Source: Paenibacillus sp. V4I3
GTDB lineage: Bacteria > Bacillota > Bacilli > Paenibacillales > NBRC-103111
Assembly (NCBI RefSeq): GCF_030817215.1
Contig: NZ_JAUSZA010000001.1
Location: 4,996,501-5,060,500 of the forward strand
DNA: 64,000 nucleotides
Reading direction: 5' to 3'
Shown here: positions 17,589 to 26,845 of the stretch, one piece after another
Numbering within the stretch: position 1 is the stretch's first letter
Layout of the letters: each line of letters opens with the position of its first letter
Notes under the pieces: model-generated
Databases searched by the model: none
What the model was told of the DNA's origin: nothing
What the model saw: only the letters and a program-made list of their open reading frames with translations
Translations under genes and position numbers: made by a program

Positions 17589-17912
17589 TTGAGGATCGGT
17601 GAGGTAACATCAGAGGGTTTTACCTTCTTTAATTTAGATAAGGAAACTTTCGTCGATTTTAGAGAGTGCAATGAAAATTGGGTTATGTATAACAAGAGGA
17701 AAAATAATTGGATGGATGATGAAGTTCAATCTTATCGTACAAAGAGTAAATGTGTCGGAGAACGGGATATCTGTGCAAAACCATGTTGTTTTATATTCTT
17801 TACAAAGCCTTTTACTAAGATCGAATTTACTAATTTTAATGCAAAAAAAGAATTTAGGGATCTTCAAATGAAAATACTTGAAGTTGGTTGGACCACATTT
17901 GACTTGAGCTGA
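17589..17912 (+). CDS. Hypothetical protein in tandem with GNAT
   Basis: 107 residues from TTG 17589 with GAGGTGAG upstream, 44 bases after the GNAT stop and without a repeat between them, so this cassette carries two genes. The protein is rich in Phe, Lys and Cys, with CAKPCCFIFFTKPF in the middle. The stop lies at the start of the next arm A. No family is recognised. Confidence 0.55.
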   Translation: MRIGEVTSEGFTFFNLDKETFVDFRECNENWVMYNKRKNNWMDDEVQSYRTKSKCVGERDICAKPCCFIFFTKPFTKIEFTNFNAKKEFRDLQMKILEVGWTTFDLS

Positions 17913-17990
17913 TTCAACTAACGGAAACGATAGTTAAACATAAAGGGTTCCACATATTAGTCATACATAATATGTAGAACCCTTTTTTTA
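17910..17990 (+). repeat. CTAACG element with AT-rich terminator
   Basis: A: GATTCAACTAACGGAAACGA then TAGTT (17911-17935). The hairpin is a true terminator AAGGGTTCCACATATTA...TAATATGTAGAACCCTT plus T run (17943-17989). There is no B arm. The same terminator type recurs at 33000. Confidence 0.85.
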
Positions 17991-18011
17991 TTTGATTTTC
18001 TTAAGTTTAGG

Positions 18012-18035
18012 TCTTTTCAGTCTAATACTTTATTT
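18012..18035 (+). repeat. CAGTCTAATACTTTATTTT motif
   Basis: TTCAGTCTAATACTTTATTT at 18017-18036, a single copy of the motif repeated within the long variants at 742-884 and 52860-52999. Confidence 0.6.
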
Positions 18036-18098
18036 TCCTTGAACATAATGATGATATAGCCGTTCGCATTCTACGAGTTCAAATTACCAAATTGAAGT

Positions 18099-18453
18099 GT
18101 CTACGGCAAACGCTGGCGCATCGAAGTTTTCTTCCGGGTCGCTAAGCAGGAACTCGGCTTTGAGTCTTGCCATTCCAAATCCGAGGCACACCAGCATGCA
18201 CATATGGAATTACTTTTTGCAACCGAAACCCTTCTTACCTATGCGTTATGGCAATTAAACAACAAAAAAACATAGTGATGATGAAGGCTACACCCACGGC
18301 GAAATGGTTCGTGGCCTCTTCCACACTCGTTGTCAGGTCCGTCGCAGAAACCGCAAAGGGTCTGAACGAATCTTCATCGATTTTGACATAGAAGCACGCC
18401 GCTTTGCAAGTCTTATTTCGGATTACTGGCCTCCCCAACTTTTCATGACGTGA
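18099..18453 (+). pseudogene. IS4-like transposase C-terminal remnant
   Basis: Reading from 18099 gives VYGKRWRIEVFFRVAKQELG, the region around the final catalytic Glu of IS4/IS231-type DDE transposases. It continues ESCHSKSEAHQHAHMELLFATETLL and ends at a stop near 18260. A second frame then resumes (DDEGYTHGEMVRGLFHTRCQVRRRN...) to TGA 18453. The frame break, the missing N-terminal two thirds and the lack of inverted repeats mark it as a dead fragment. It is more GC-rich than its surroundings. Confidence 0.75.
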
Positions 18454-19178
18454 TGGCCGGTTTACTCAAACATAGATTCTCACAAATACCAATTAATCTC
18501 GCGAACTGCATAAGTCCTGTGAGTTTTTCAAGTCTCTCAATTATATGTGATATTTACACCTATGTTACAAGAAGTTAATATTTAGACAACAAAGTTAGTT
18601 TATTCTATAAAAGTAGTTTAATAGATAACTAATACCTAATAAGAAACTAACGATCCTTAAATATGTATCTAAAAAACCCCTTCAGTGAAGAAGTGAAGAA
18701 ACTGAAGGGGTTTTTTAGATACAATTAATTAAATATAAAATGTAACAAGTAAATTATCTTTTTTTCGAACATATCCACCTAAGTAGTCGTGGGCTTTAAA
18801 TATGTAGCATCATACGGGGCAAATCATCTATGCAGCAAAAATGAGAAAGGGACAGCTTGTATGGCAATACGATTAGGGATAAAAACTTGATATAATTGAC
18901 CAGTGGTTAAATAGTCATTGATCCCCAAGGACTATTTAATTTGAAAGGATAAGCATGCCAGTAAGCAAACTAACGGCGTTTATGTTGATACGGATCGATT
19001 CCAGTAGAATTTAATTTTATGAATGTCGAAATCAATGTGAAAAGTCACAAAACAGATGAGTGGAAATCAATGCTATATTTCTGAAAAATCAAAACTATCG
19101 CTCTATATGATATACATTTTTTATAGTCTAATATTAGGTTGAAAGGCTGATTGCTATAAAAAATACGGAGGTTGGCAA
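18454..19178. other. Intergenic region before the Ig-like surface protein
   Basis: AT-rich and without a convincing gene. It holds the strong terminator at 18670, a short inverted repeat AAATAGTC...GACTATTT at 18908-18938, a TATAAT box at 18892 and a weak arm-A-like CAAACTAACGGCG at 18966. Part of it is likely leader for the 19179 gene. Confidence 0.4.
18670..18716 (+). terminator. Strong rho-independent terminator
   Basis: AAAAAACCCCTTCAG and CTGAAGGGGTTTTTT form a perfect 15-bp stem; symmetric, so it can act in both directions. Confidence 0.85.
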
Positions 19179-22028
19179 ATGAGAACAAAGGTAACAAAGC
19201 GAATTACAGTATTAACTCTCATCTTTATAGTAATCCTGTCTCTATTTAGTAGTTTGGCTTCTGCCTCGCCTGAAAAGTCAGTAAAGGCAGAAGGGAAAAC
19301 AATTGTATCGCTCGTTTTAGCTGCACCTAGAATTACATTCATAGATGAAGGGGAAGAGCGTCCTATCGCTTTGAAAGCACTTTATAGCGATGGTTCGATG
19401 GAAGACGTAACTAATTTAGCTAAATGGGAATCAAGAGATCCGTCGATTGCAAAGGTTGAAAATGGCGTATTAAAAGGGATATCACCAGGTGATGTTTCAT
19501 TGAGAGTAACCTACTCAACTTTCCCACAGATAAACTTCTTTGCTTCTATAAGAGATGTTCCAGAAAATGTAACGGCGCTTCTACTTTCGGCTGGCAAGTT
19601 GAGGTTAGAAACCTCTGATAAGCCGGTTCAAGTATTTGCCTTTACAAGGGACCCCGAGAGTAGACAGGTTACTTCTTTAGGAAGTTGGACAACGACAGAT
19701 CGTAATGTTGCTACAGTTAGTAAAGATGGTCTGATTACCCCAGTTGGAATAGGCCAAGCATATATATATTTTAAATACGATAAATTGGTTGATGCTGTAC
19801 TTGTTAATGTTGTTAAGCCGGAGAAGCTTGTAATTGATGAACCTGCTGTTGAAATTTTGCCAGGTGCAAATTGGCCGGTTCAATTAACCGAAGTATTCAA
19901 TAACGGAGAGTCAGAGAATGTAAATCCAAGTGAAGTGAAGTGGACTGTCGAAGATAGCAGCATTGCAACGGTAACGGATTCAGGATTAATCATAGGAGGT
20001 AAGACAGGTAAAACAATTGTGACAGCTTCCTATCGATCAGATGTTCTTCCTCCAGTTAAAATTGAGGTTACTGTCACCAATAAGCTTACTACTCCAAGAG
20101 TTATTGGTTTGGCTGCTTCTCCATCAAACCTCTCCATAGGTGTAGGTGATGAAGCGCCAATTGCAATAACAGCGATTTACAGTGATGGGAGCACGGAGGA
20201 TGTCACAGCTTCCGTTCAATTGTACTCCGACAATTTCTACGTAGCTTCAGTTCAGCAAAATTTTGGTGGTACATCAAAGGTTATTGGTCAATTGAGTGGC
20301 GCAACCGTTTTGCATGCTATCTATGCTAATGGTCGTCACACTGTAGATATCCCGGTGGCTGTCGCGGATAAAGACGGTCAGAAGAAGGCTCCAACCCCTG
20401 AATCGATTTCTGTTACACCAAATATAAAAAATATGGTGGTACATCAACAGCAGCAATTGGAGGTAAAAGCGAGCTATACGGACAAATCTGTTGTAAATTC
20501 GACTCCATCTGCGGTTTATAAATCATCTAATCCTGATGTTGTTAAAGTGAATAAGGATGGCCTACTTACTGCTGTAGGTACTGGTACAGCCATAATTACC
20601 GTAGATAGCTCCGGTTACTCAAAGCAGGTTCCTATTGTCGTTTCAAAAGAACCTTCTAAAGATTTAGTGAATAAAATTGTTGATCTGATTCCTAGTGAAA
20701 CTAACATCTCCTTTCGGTTAGCCGAGGGCATGCATTCGTTTTCTGTAAAAGCAAAATATCAAGATGGTTCAACAACTGACGTCACTTCAGATTCAAGATT
20801 CACATCACTAGACCCAAGCATTGTTACAGTTAAGAATGGTGTTCTTACAGCCGTTGCACCAGGTACAACTCAGGTCCTTATCAATCACGGGACAAGCACC
20901 GAAATCTTGAAGGTTTCAATCCTTTCTGAAAATAATGCATCTACGGGGGATTTAAAAATAGAATCATTGCTTGTATCCTCATTGGATGTTATTGTTCAAA
21001 AAGATAAGCTTTATCCCGTACATGTTTTAGCCCAATACAATGATGGAACTCAAAAAGAGATTACGAAGTCAATCCAGTGGATTTCAGAGGATCCTAATGT
21101 TGCTGGTGTTACAGACGGGAAATTTACTGGAAAGAAAATTGGTAAAACGAAAGTTAGTGCAACAATTGAAGGTTTCCCTTCTATTCAAATTCCAGTAAAA
21201 GTAACAGAAAAAGAGGGACCAGTTAATTTAGTCGGAATCACTAAAAACATACTGGGAATGCTAATACAGCCTGAGGCAGGAGCTCCTGTAGATGTGGACG
21301 CCTTTGCGGAATATACAGATCATAATATAGTTCAGGTTGATACTGATGGGAAGTGGGAATCTTCCGATGAGAAAGTAGCAACTGTTGATCAGAACGGGGT
21401 CATTAGATGGGTCGGCCCTGGTGAAGCATACATCTATTTCAATTATGGAGGTTTGAGAGATTCTGTTTGGGTAAGAAACACAAAGCCTGTAGCTTTAACG
21501 TCATTTCCCCGCAATGTGATGTTAGAACCTAATAAGTCGACGGACGTGTCTATAATTGCTTTCTTTGGTCATCCGGGCAGAGATGGTAATTGTGATTGTT
21601 TTGATGTTACTAGCCTAGTAAAATGGACGGTGGCGGACGAATCGGTTGCAACGATTTCTGCTGATGGACATATCATCGCTCACGCTGTTGGAAAAACGAC
21701 GATAACTGCTACTGTTTTTGGTATGTCAACGACAATTAATGTTGAAGTCGTAGCAAAGTATCCTACATTTACATTGGGGATAAGCTCTTCGCCGGGTTAT
21801 ATCGTAAATTCAGCAGGCTCAACAAGTGAGGTAGTCATTAATGCAATGTCTAGCGATGGAACGGTAAAAGTCGTTACGGCTGATGTCACATGGAGTACGT
21901 CTAATCCGGAAGTAGCTGAAGTGACCGCTGATCATAAGATCGTAGCGAAATCAGAAGGAGCAGCTGTGATATTTGCGGAATATGATGGATTTAAAATAAT
22001 TATTCCTGTTGTAGTAAAACCTAAATAA
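19179..22028 (+). CDS. Secreted multi-domain Ig-like (BIG2) surface protein
   Basis: 949 residues, ATG 19179 after CGGAGG. The Sec signal peptide ends near ASAS (about residue 28). The rest is a chain of roughly eight bacterial Ig-like group 2 units. Each has the pattern L-K-A-x-Y-x-D-G-S-x-x-D-V-T, W-x-S-x-D-x-x-I-A-x-V and a G-x-A-x-I closing strand. No LPxTG, SLH or catalytic domain is visible, so it is presumably secreted or wall-associated through the Ig units. BIG2 chains generally serve adhesion or spacing. It is the longest gene here and has its own terminator at 22088. Confidence 0.88.
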   Translation: MRTKVTKRITVLTLIFIVILSLFSSLASASPEKSVKAEGKTIVSLVLAAPRITFIDEGEERPIALKALYSDGSMEDVTNLAKWESRDPSIAKVENGVLKGISPGDVSLRVTYSTFPQINFFASIRDVPENVTALLLSAGKLRLETSDKPVQVFAFTRDPESRQVTSLGSWTTTDRNVATVSKDGLITPVGIGQAYIYFKYDKLVDAVLVNVVKPEKLVIDEPAVEILPGANWPVQLTEVFNNGESENVNPSEVKWTVEDSSIATVTDSGLIIGGKTGKTIVTASYRSDVLPPVKIEVTVTNKLTTPRVIGLAASPSNLSIGVGDEAPIAITAIYSDGSTEDVTASVQLYSDNFYVASVQQNFGGTSKVIGQLSGATVLHAIYANGRHTVDIPVAVADKDGQKKAPTPESISVTPNIKNMVVHQQQQLEVKASYTDKSVVNSTPSAVYKSSNPDVVKVNKDGLLTAVGTGTAIITVDSSGYSKQVPIVVSKEPSKDLVNKIVDLIPSETNISFRLAEGMHSFSVKAKYQDGSTTDVTSDSRFTSLDPSIVTVKNGVLTAVAPGTTQVLINHGTSTEILKVSILSENNASTGDLKIESLLVSSLDVIVQKDKLYPVHVLAQYNDGTQKEITKSIQWISEDPNVAGVTDGKFTGKKIGKTKVSATIEGFPSIQIPVKVTEKEGPVNLVGITKNILGMLIQPEAGAPVDVDAFAEYTDHNIVQVDTDGKWESSDEKVATVDQNGVIRWVGPGEAYIYFNYGGLRDSVWVRNTKPVALTSFPRNVMLEPNKSTDVSIIAFFGHPGRDGNCDCFDVTSLVKWTVADESVATISADGHIIAHAVGKTTITATVFGMSTTINVEVVAKYPTFTLGISSSPGYIVNSAGSTSEVVINAMSSDGTVKVVTADVTWSTSNPEVAEVTADHKIVAKSEGAAVIFAEYDGFKIIIPVVVKPK

Positions 22029-22087
22029 ATAATGTCAATTATGAATTATTGATGATGAGATGAATTCTCCAGCCATATTCAATTTGA

Positions 22088-22117
22088 AAAGCCAGCGATT
22101 TGTTACGCTGGCTTTTT
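22088..22117 (+). terminator. Terminator of the Ig-like protein gene
   Basis: AAGCCAGCG, loop ATTTGTTA, CGCTGGCTT, then T run. Confidence 0.9.
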
Positions 22118-22381
22118 TTACTATAGTAAGTTTGGAGGCGATACAAATAGAACATTACATGAACCGTATCACAAATAGAAGCATCAGTTTCATCTCAAGC
22201 AAGAAATAAAGGATTTGCAGCAGCATCAAATATTTTTGACACATCTTCCATAGGAACATGCTTGTACGATAAAGGTAAGAGTCAGAATTTTATCCTCTAA
22301 ACGTAATGGTTGGAATTGATTTTGTTTCGTTTAGGAGTTATATTTTAATTCAAACAATGTGCTAAGTAATGGTGAGCAGTA
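22118..22381. other. Intergenic region, no clear gene
   Basis: I see short open frames with fragment-like coding composition (for example HLKQEIKDLQQHQIF at about 22190-22235) but no start plus ribosome site. They may be remnants; nothing is assignable. Confidence 0.3.
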
Positions 22382-22407
22382 GTCCGCGTAAACCGCGGGC
22401 TTTTTTA
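22382..22407 (+). terminator. Short GC-rich terminator
   Basis: GTCCGCG, loop TAAA, CCGCGGGC, then TTTTTT. No gene ends directly upstream. Confidence 0.6.
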
Positions 22408-22410
22408 TTT

Positions 22411-22497
22411 ATCGGCTCAAGTTCTTGTAAATTGACAATGTCAAGAACTTGAGTCGATTGCCGATTTGTGACAAGAACATTGTCCGAATGCCGACAC
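22411..22497. repeat. CTCAAGTTCTTG palindromic element
   Basis: CTCAAGTTCTTG (22416-22427) and CAAGAACTTGAG (22442-22453) are perfect inverted repeats. They are followed by two spaced GACAAGAAC/CGATTGCCGA-like repeats. A related copy lies at 30231-30314 and a fragment at 16117. It looks like a small insertion element end or MITE. Confidence 0.6.
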
Positions 22498-22506
22498 ATA
22501 AAATTT

Positions 22507-22540
22507 AACCGCTAAACTAACGGGCAGTAGAGCGTGGTCA
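22507..22540 (+). repeat. CTAACG element, arm B (second subtype)
   Basis: CCGCTAAACTAACGGGCAG then TAGAGCGTGGTCA (22509-22540). No A arm or hairpin directly in front; the palindromic element above occupies that position. Confidence 0.8.
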
Positions 22541-22856
22541 TGATGAGATAGTCATAGGTAATTTAGACCTCTAAAATTAATCTGTGAGTGACTAGGAGAA
22601 TAAAAGCGCAATTGTAAAATAAGACTAATGCTCACCTATCAGGTTGAGTAACGGAATAAATAATTTGATGTAATTTGCTTCATGGTGACAACGAAACAAT
22701 ACACTAATGCGAATGCTATGGATAAAATTTTTTTGCAACAATTTGAACTAATCATACGTTTGAGGTACTGTAAGCGAAAACTAAACTCAACGAGGGTATA
22801 GAAACTGGCGTAAGCATTAGAGAAATGATGGGGAAACAAAGTGAGGAGGAATTTAC

Positions 22857-23501
22857 TTGAAGAAGAAATTATTAATTGCACTTGGACTTACTGGTGTAAT
22901 CGCAGCGTCTATTGCTGTTGGGGCTTATGCTGCAACGGATATTAAATTATTTATTAACGGGAAAATAATCAATGCGGATTTGCAGATCGTAGATGGATCC
23001 AGCTATGTTCCTTTGAGGGTTGTTTCTGAGTCACTTGGAGCTGATGTAAAGTGGGATGGGGAAAAACGGGAAATTAGTATTACGGGACAAATGGGTCAAG
23101 TAGGCCAAACCATCTATGAGAATATCCAATACGGCTTCCGTTTCACGCTGCCGGACAGTTGGAAAGGGTACACGATTGTAACGGACAAATGGGAGGGTCT
23201 TTCTGTAGGGGATGCGCAAGGCGATAAGGTCAGCGGCGCGAAACTCAGCATCCGCCATCCCGAATGGACCTCTGAACAGCCTAGACAGGATATCCCTATT
23301 CTCGTCTTTACTGTCGACCAATGGAACGAGCTTCAGCAGGATAAATTCCACATCGGCGCAGCGCCTATCGGCCCAAGCGAACTGACGCGCAATGACAAAT
23401 ACGTGTTCGCACTTCCGGCGCGCTATAACTTTGCCTACCCTGATGGCTACCAAGAAGTGGAGGACATCTTGAAGAGCAAACCGATTCAACCGATGAAGTA
23501 A
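22857..23501 (+). CDS. Exported stalk-domain (copper amine oxidase N-terminal domain) protein
   Basis: 214 residues from TTG 22857, preceded by GAGGAGG. The signal peptide is about residues 1-25. The stalk domain carries IKLFINGKIINADLQIVDGSSYVPLRVVSESLGADVKWD (about 30-68), the unit repeated in Paenibacillus surface proteins. Residues 83 onward (YGFRFTLPDSWKGYTIVTDKW...) form a separate PsbP-like domain. This half is visibly richer in GC than the first, suggesting a fusion of pieces with different histories. It is probably extracellular. Similar stalk genes lie at 45338 and 63114. Confidence 0.8.
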   Translation: MKKKLLIALGLTGVIAASIAVGAYAATDIKLFINGKIINADLQIVDGSSYVPLRVVSESLGADVKWDGEKREISITGQMGQVGQTIYENIQYGFRFTLPDSWKGYTIVTDKWEGLSVGDAQGDKVSGAKLSIRHPEWTSEQPRQDIPILVFTVDQWNELQQDKFHIGAAPIGPSELTRNDKYVFALPARYNFAYPDGYQEVEDILKSKPIQPMK

Positions 23502-23611
23502 TCAAATCTTACAAAAAAAGATTACCATTTGCCGTATACAGCCTAGAGAACTAACTCCACAATTAATTAGTGAGGACAAACCATTGTGGGTAAGCAATAT
23601 GTAGACACAAT

Positions 23612-23795
23612 GTTATTGGGCTAAAGATGAACGAGAGTTGTATTTGTTACATGATTGAAATCTTATTTTTATCTGGCATTAATCATTAAAGATTATAATG
23701 AAGTTCGACCCCCTTTTTAATATAAACTTAGACCCTCAGCCCGTTGCTGAGGGTCTCTTTTTACGATTAAACTAAAGGGCAGTATAACGCGACGA
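23612..23795 (+). repeat. CTAACG element, long variant with stable terminator
   Basis: A decayed: GGGCTAAAGATGAACGAGAG then TTG (23618-23640). Spacer with TGAAATCTTATTTT and TTCGACCCCC, then terminator GACCCTCAGC...GCTGAGGGTC plus T run (23731-23762). B: GATTAAACTAAAGGGCAG (23765-23782). The same layout, including the spacer motifs, is at 51668. Confidence 0.8.
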
Positions 23796-24634
23796 TAATG
23801 AGCAGCAAAACAAGCGACAATATAGCTCTACCCACCCCATATACTGTAAAATCTTACTAAGAGCTCAAGAAACGATATCTTTTTGGGGAGTTGATAATTA
23901 TGGAGAAAATAATTTCACAAGCTCGTACATTTTTTTATGATCGAGGGTTTGATTGGTCAATATGCGGTGGTGGGGCAATTGATTTATTTCTTGGTAAAGA
24001 AACTCGAATTCATAAAGATATAGATGTTGCGGCATTTTGGGAGGATAGAAATATAATCATTGAGTTAATGTTAAAATCGGGCTGGAAGGTATTCGAGGCA
24101 TGTGGTGGAGGAATAGTTCACGAGTTGTTTGGAAAGCAAGAAATACCTTTTGAAAAACGTAATTTATTTAGCTTCACTGGAAATGAGAGCCGAGTTAAAT
24201 TAGATCCTATTGGAGACGATAGGTATCGATTCGGTCTTGAAAAGCAGGAGCAAAATGGTTTTACATACGTAGAATTCCTTTTCAATAATCGTGATGATAG
24301 ATATTTTTATTTACCTGGGAAAGCGAATGTTAGACGCCTACTAAATAAGGCCTTACTAGCATCAGATGATGTACCGTATTTAGCCCCCGAAGTAGTCCTT
24401 TTTTATAAATCAAGTTACTTAGATGGTTTTGATGTAACTGATCATATTCAGGACTTTAATCTGTCCTTAGCATTTTTAGATCTTGAGCAAAAACAATGGC
24501 TAAGGGAATCTCTTGAAAAGGAATACCCAAGTGGCCACGCTTGGTTACAAAGACTAGAACGATAGTTCAATCACAACACAACGGCAGTCGGCCCACGATC
24601 GGCTACCGTTATCCGTTGAAGTAACGGGCAGGAT
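23777..24634 (+). mobile_element. Duplicated cassette, copy 1
   Basis: 858 bp running from GGGCAG of one arm B to GGGCAGGAT of the next. It contains a promoter region, the nucleotidyltransferase gene, the A half-arm, hairpin and B. The same unit, also 858 bp and with only about eight substitutions that I could find, lies at 59726-60583. Flanking sequence differs immediately outside on both sides. Confidence 0.85.
23900..24565 (+). CDS. Nucleotidyltransferase-fold protein, ANT(2'')/Lnu-like (copy 1)
   Basis: 221 residues from ATG 23900, with GGGGAG 10 bases upstream (TTG 23891 is in frame but too close to that site). The nucleotidyltransferase signature CGGGAIDLFLGKETRIHKDIDVAAFW (about 19-44) supplies the Gly-Gly and the metal-binding Asp pair. 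The layout resembles aminoglycoside 2''- and lincosamide nucleotidyltransferases. Whether it modifies an antibiotic is not known. The last codons read CTA GAA CGA TAG, so the stop is formed by the arm-A sequence ACGATAGTT. Confidence 0.75.
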   Translation: MEKIISQARTFFYDRGFDWSICGGGAIDLFLGKETRIHKDIDVAAFWEDRNIIIELMLKSGWKVFEACGGGIVHELFGKQEIPFEKRNLFSFTGNESRVKLDPIGDDRYRFGLEKQEQNGFTYVEFLFNNRDDRYFYLPGKANVRRLLNKALLASDDVPYLAPEVVLFYKSSYLDGFDVTDHIQDFNLSLAFLDLEQKQWLRESLEKEYPSGHAWLQRLER

Positions 24635-24640
24635 TGCTCA
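24554..24640 (+). repeat. CTAACG element, half arm A
   Basis: Only the right half of A is present (GAACGATAGTTC, 24557-24571) and it is fused to the gene's end. Hairpin ACGGCAGTCGG...GGCTACCGT (24580-24609). B: CGTTGAAGTAACGGGCAGGAT (24614-24634). Confidence 0.9.
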
Positions 24641-24732
24641 ACAAGAAAAGTAATGCTTATCAAGGGATAAACTGTAAAATCTGATATAATAAACATACAA
24701 AAAATTAGATTTAGAAAGATAGGAGTTTCTTT

Positions 24733-25512
24733 ATGCTAGAAAAGTTTCAAATTCATATGACATCATTCTATCAAGATCGGATGATTAGGGTATATTTGCC
24801 CCAAGATTACAATGAAAAAACTAAAAGGTATCCTGTACTTTATATGCATGATGGTCAAAATGTCTTCGATGATGAAGACGCGTTTGGTGGAATTTCTTTG
24901 GGACTCAAGGATTATTTAGATAAACAACGTTTAGACGTTATTGTTGTTGGCATTGATAGACATGCTTTAAATGAAGAGCGTGTTAACGAATACTGTCCTT
25001 GGACAAACGGTGTGTATAGCAAAAAACTAATAGGACAAGTTGATCCACTAGGTGGGAAAGGCAAAACGTATCTTGATTTTATCGTAAATGAACTCAAGCC
25101 ACTAATTGACGGCAAGTACCGTACCATTTCAGATCAAACTTCTATGGCTGGCATTTCACTGGGCGGACTTATTTCTACTTTCGCAGCATGCTGTTATCCA
25201 CATATCTTTACACGCGTGTTCATTATGTCTTCTGCTTTTTATCGGAATCAAGAAGAAATTGAAAATCTCCTACGGAATTCCGACCTATCTTCCATAGAAA
25301 AATTTTATTTAGACTGTGGAACCAATGAAGCTGGGGACGATGAAATGATTAGTAAAGAATTTCTAGCATCAAATAAAAATATATACCATATTTTGGAACC
25401 TAAAATAACGCACACACAATTTGAGATTTTAGAAGAAGCAGAGCATAAATATGTACATTTCAAAAAAAGAGCTCCTGAAATTTTTTCGTTTTTATATCAT
25501 GATCTCCTTTAG
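24733..25512 (+). CDS. Esterase family alpha/beta hydrolase
   Basis: 259 residues, ATG 24733 after ATAGGAG. The fold matches the putative esterase family (Fes/YbbA-like). It starts with YLPQDYNEKTKRYPVLYMHDGQNVFDD (about 21-47), then has the nucleophile elbow GISLGG with Ser about 142, FYLDCGTNEAGDD, and a C-terminal catalytic-His region near EAEHKY. It has no signal peptide, so it is cytoplasmic. The family cleaves acyl esters such as siderophore or carbohydrate esters; the substrate here is unknown. Confidence 0.85.
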   Translation: MLEKFQIHMTSFYQDRMIRVYLPQDYNEKTKRYPVLYMHDGQNVFDDEDAFGGISLGLKDYLDKQRLDVIVVGIDRHALNEERVNEYCPWTNGVYSKKLIGQVDPLGGKGKTYLDFIVNELKPLIDGKYRTISDQTSMAGISLGGLISTFAACCYPHIFTRVFIMSSAFYRNQEEIENLLRNSDLSSIEKFYLDCGTNEAGDDEMISKEFLASNKNIYHILEPKITHTQFEILEEAEHKYVHFKKRAPEIFSFLYHDLL

Positions 25513-25595
25513 GAATGAAAATAGTATAAAAATACATTCCACTTTTTCTAAATCCCCTATTAATAATGATGAAAAAACTGATTACTTCTATCAGG

Positions 25596-25626
25596 CAACC
25601 GTTGAACTAACGGGAGGAAAGTTCAA
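25596..25626 (+). repeat. CTAACG element, single hybrid arm
   Basis: ACCGTTGAACTAACGGGAGG then AAAGTTCAATAT. The left half is like B (CGTTGAACTAACGGG) and the right half like A (AGTTCAAT). There is no hairpin. This looks like the product of recombination between an A and a B arm. Confidence 0.7.
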
Positions 25627-25671
25627 TATAACATTTGGTAGTCTTTCAAATTGGTATAGGGGGGCAAACAA

Positions 25672-26241
25672 TTGATAATTAGCAATGAAGAATTTCATGT
25701 GAATGGCCTGACCTACACCATTAGGTCTTCCATCGAAACCGATGCGAAAGGTTTGTCCGAGTTAAGACTACAAATTGATGGAGAGACGGAGAATCTGGAC
25801 AGGGAAAGAGGAGAAGCTTTCATTGATGTACCTGGATTTGAACAATTAATACATACAGACACGATCAGTACAAGAAACTTATTTTTGGTTGCTGTCGCTG
25901 ATGAACGTATTGTTGGCTTCTCGAGATGTGAAGGAACTTACCTCAAGAGATTCTCTCATAAAGTCGAATTTGGTGTATGCGTACTCAAAGATTTTTGGGG
26001 ATATGAGATCGGAAAAAATCTTCTAAAAGAGTCTATTGCTTGGGCTGACTCAAATGACATAAAAAAGATAACTCTGAATGTCATGGAAACCAATACTAAA
26101 GCCATTGAACTGTATAAAAGGCTCGGCTTTAAAATCGAAGGCTTATTAAAAAACGACAAAATCCTATCCGACGGTGAATACTATAACACCATTGTTATGG
26201 GGAGATTCAATGACATCCATAGAAAACCGTTGTTAAGCTAA
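25672..26241 (+). CDS. GNAT family N-acetyltransferase
   Basis: 189 residues from TTG 25672 after GGGGGGC. The core: TYTIRSSIETDAKGLSELRLQ, VADERIVGFSRCEG, VEFGVCVLKDFWGYEIGKNLL (cofactor loop), and KKITLNVMETNTKAIELYKRLGFKIEGLLK. It is similar to YkkB/phosphinothricin-like GNATs. The stop TAA (26239-26241) is part of arm A (AAGCTAACGG), so the repeat closes the reading frame. Confidence 0.88.
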   Translation: MIISNEEFHVNGLTYTIRSSIETDAKGLSELRLQIDGETENLDRERGEAFIDVPGFEQLIHTDTISTRNLFLVAVADERIVGFSRCEGTYLKRFSHKVEFGVCVLKDFWGYEIGKNLLKESIAWADSNDIKKITLNVMETNTKAIELYKRLGFKIEGLLKNDKILSDGEYYNTIVMGRFNDIHRKPLLS

Positions 26242-26300
26242 CGGATACGATAGTTGAGGAGCCTGCTTCGCGGCAGCGCTCCTCTTTTTGTGATTTAAGT
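26231..26300 (+). repeat. CTAACG element, B decayed
   Basis: A: TGTTAAGCTAACGGATACGA then TAGTTG (26231-26256). Hairpin GAGGAGCCTGC...GGCAGCGCTCCTC plus TTTTT (26256-26289). Remnant of B: GATTTAAGTATTGACCAG. Confidence 0.85.
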
Positions 26301-26357
26301 ATTGACCAGATTAATTCCAAATTATGGTATACTCTGAATTAAATGAGGTAACCCGAG

Positions 26358-26714
26358 GTGGTATTTACGAGGATAACAAAGACAAATATTAAAATAGTTG
26401 TGTTTAGTTTTTTCTTATTTATTTCTATCGTCTATTTTGGGAACATTATTAAATTGTTCTTTGATACAAGAAATATTGATTCTAGTCCAGAAGCTTCAAT
26501 CGAACAATATTTAAGCTCCAATACCAATGAATATAAGATTATAAATATCACCTTAAGAGAACAAAAGGTAAAGTTTAGAGAGCGTATGTATATCATTGAA
26601 TGCGTTTGTAACTTTAAAAATGAAGTGAACAAAGGAACTCAAAAATATAACGTTTATTTAATTGAGGATATAGGTTGGGTCGTTACTAAAATTGAGATGA
26701 TAAAAAATTTGTAA
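26358..26714 (+). CDS. Membrane-anchored hypothetical protein
   Basis: 118 residues from GTG 26358 (GAGGTAACCCGAGG upstream). One membrane span lies at about residues 14-34, followed by an extracytoplasmic domain (SPEASIEQYLSSN, YIIECVCNFKNEV, VYLIEDIGWVVTKIEM) with an NTF2- or DUF4829-like feel. No firm family is recognised. Confidence 0.6.
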   Translation: MVFTRITKTNIKIVVFSFFLFISIVYFGNIIKLFFDTRNIDSSPEASIEQYLSSNTNEYKIINITLREQKVKFRERMYIIECVCNFKNEVNKGTQKYNVYLIEDIGWVVTKIEMIKNL

Positions 26715-26845
26715 ATAACAGGATTTAGTCAAAACAGTAAAGAAGAACTCATTCGAACTCATTTGATTCTGGAGCCAGTAGTTATTCAACTAGCGCAGAG
26801 ATATAGTGAAGTTACGGGTGTAAATAAGAATTAGGAGCAACTCGC

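Noticed and set aside
23031..23489. Minus-strand 152-residue frame
   Set aside because: It is antisense to the stalk-domain protein and has no ribosome site or family pattern.
25451..25675. 74-residue frame between the esterase and the GNAT
   Set aside because: It overlaps the esterase end, has no ribosome site and spans a CTAACG arm, though its tail composition looks coding-like.
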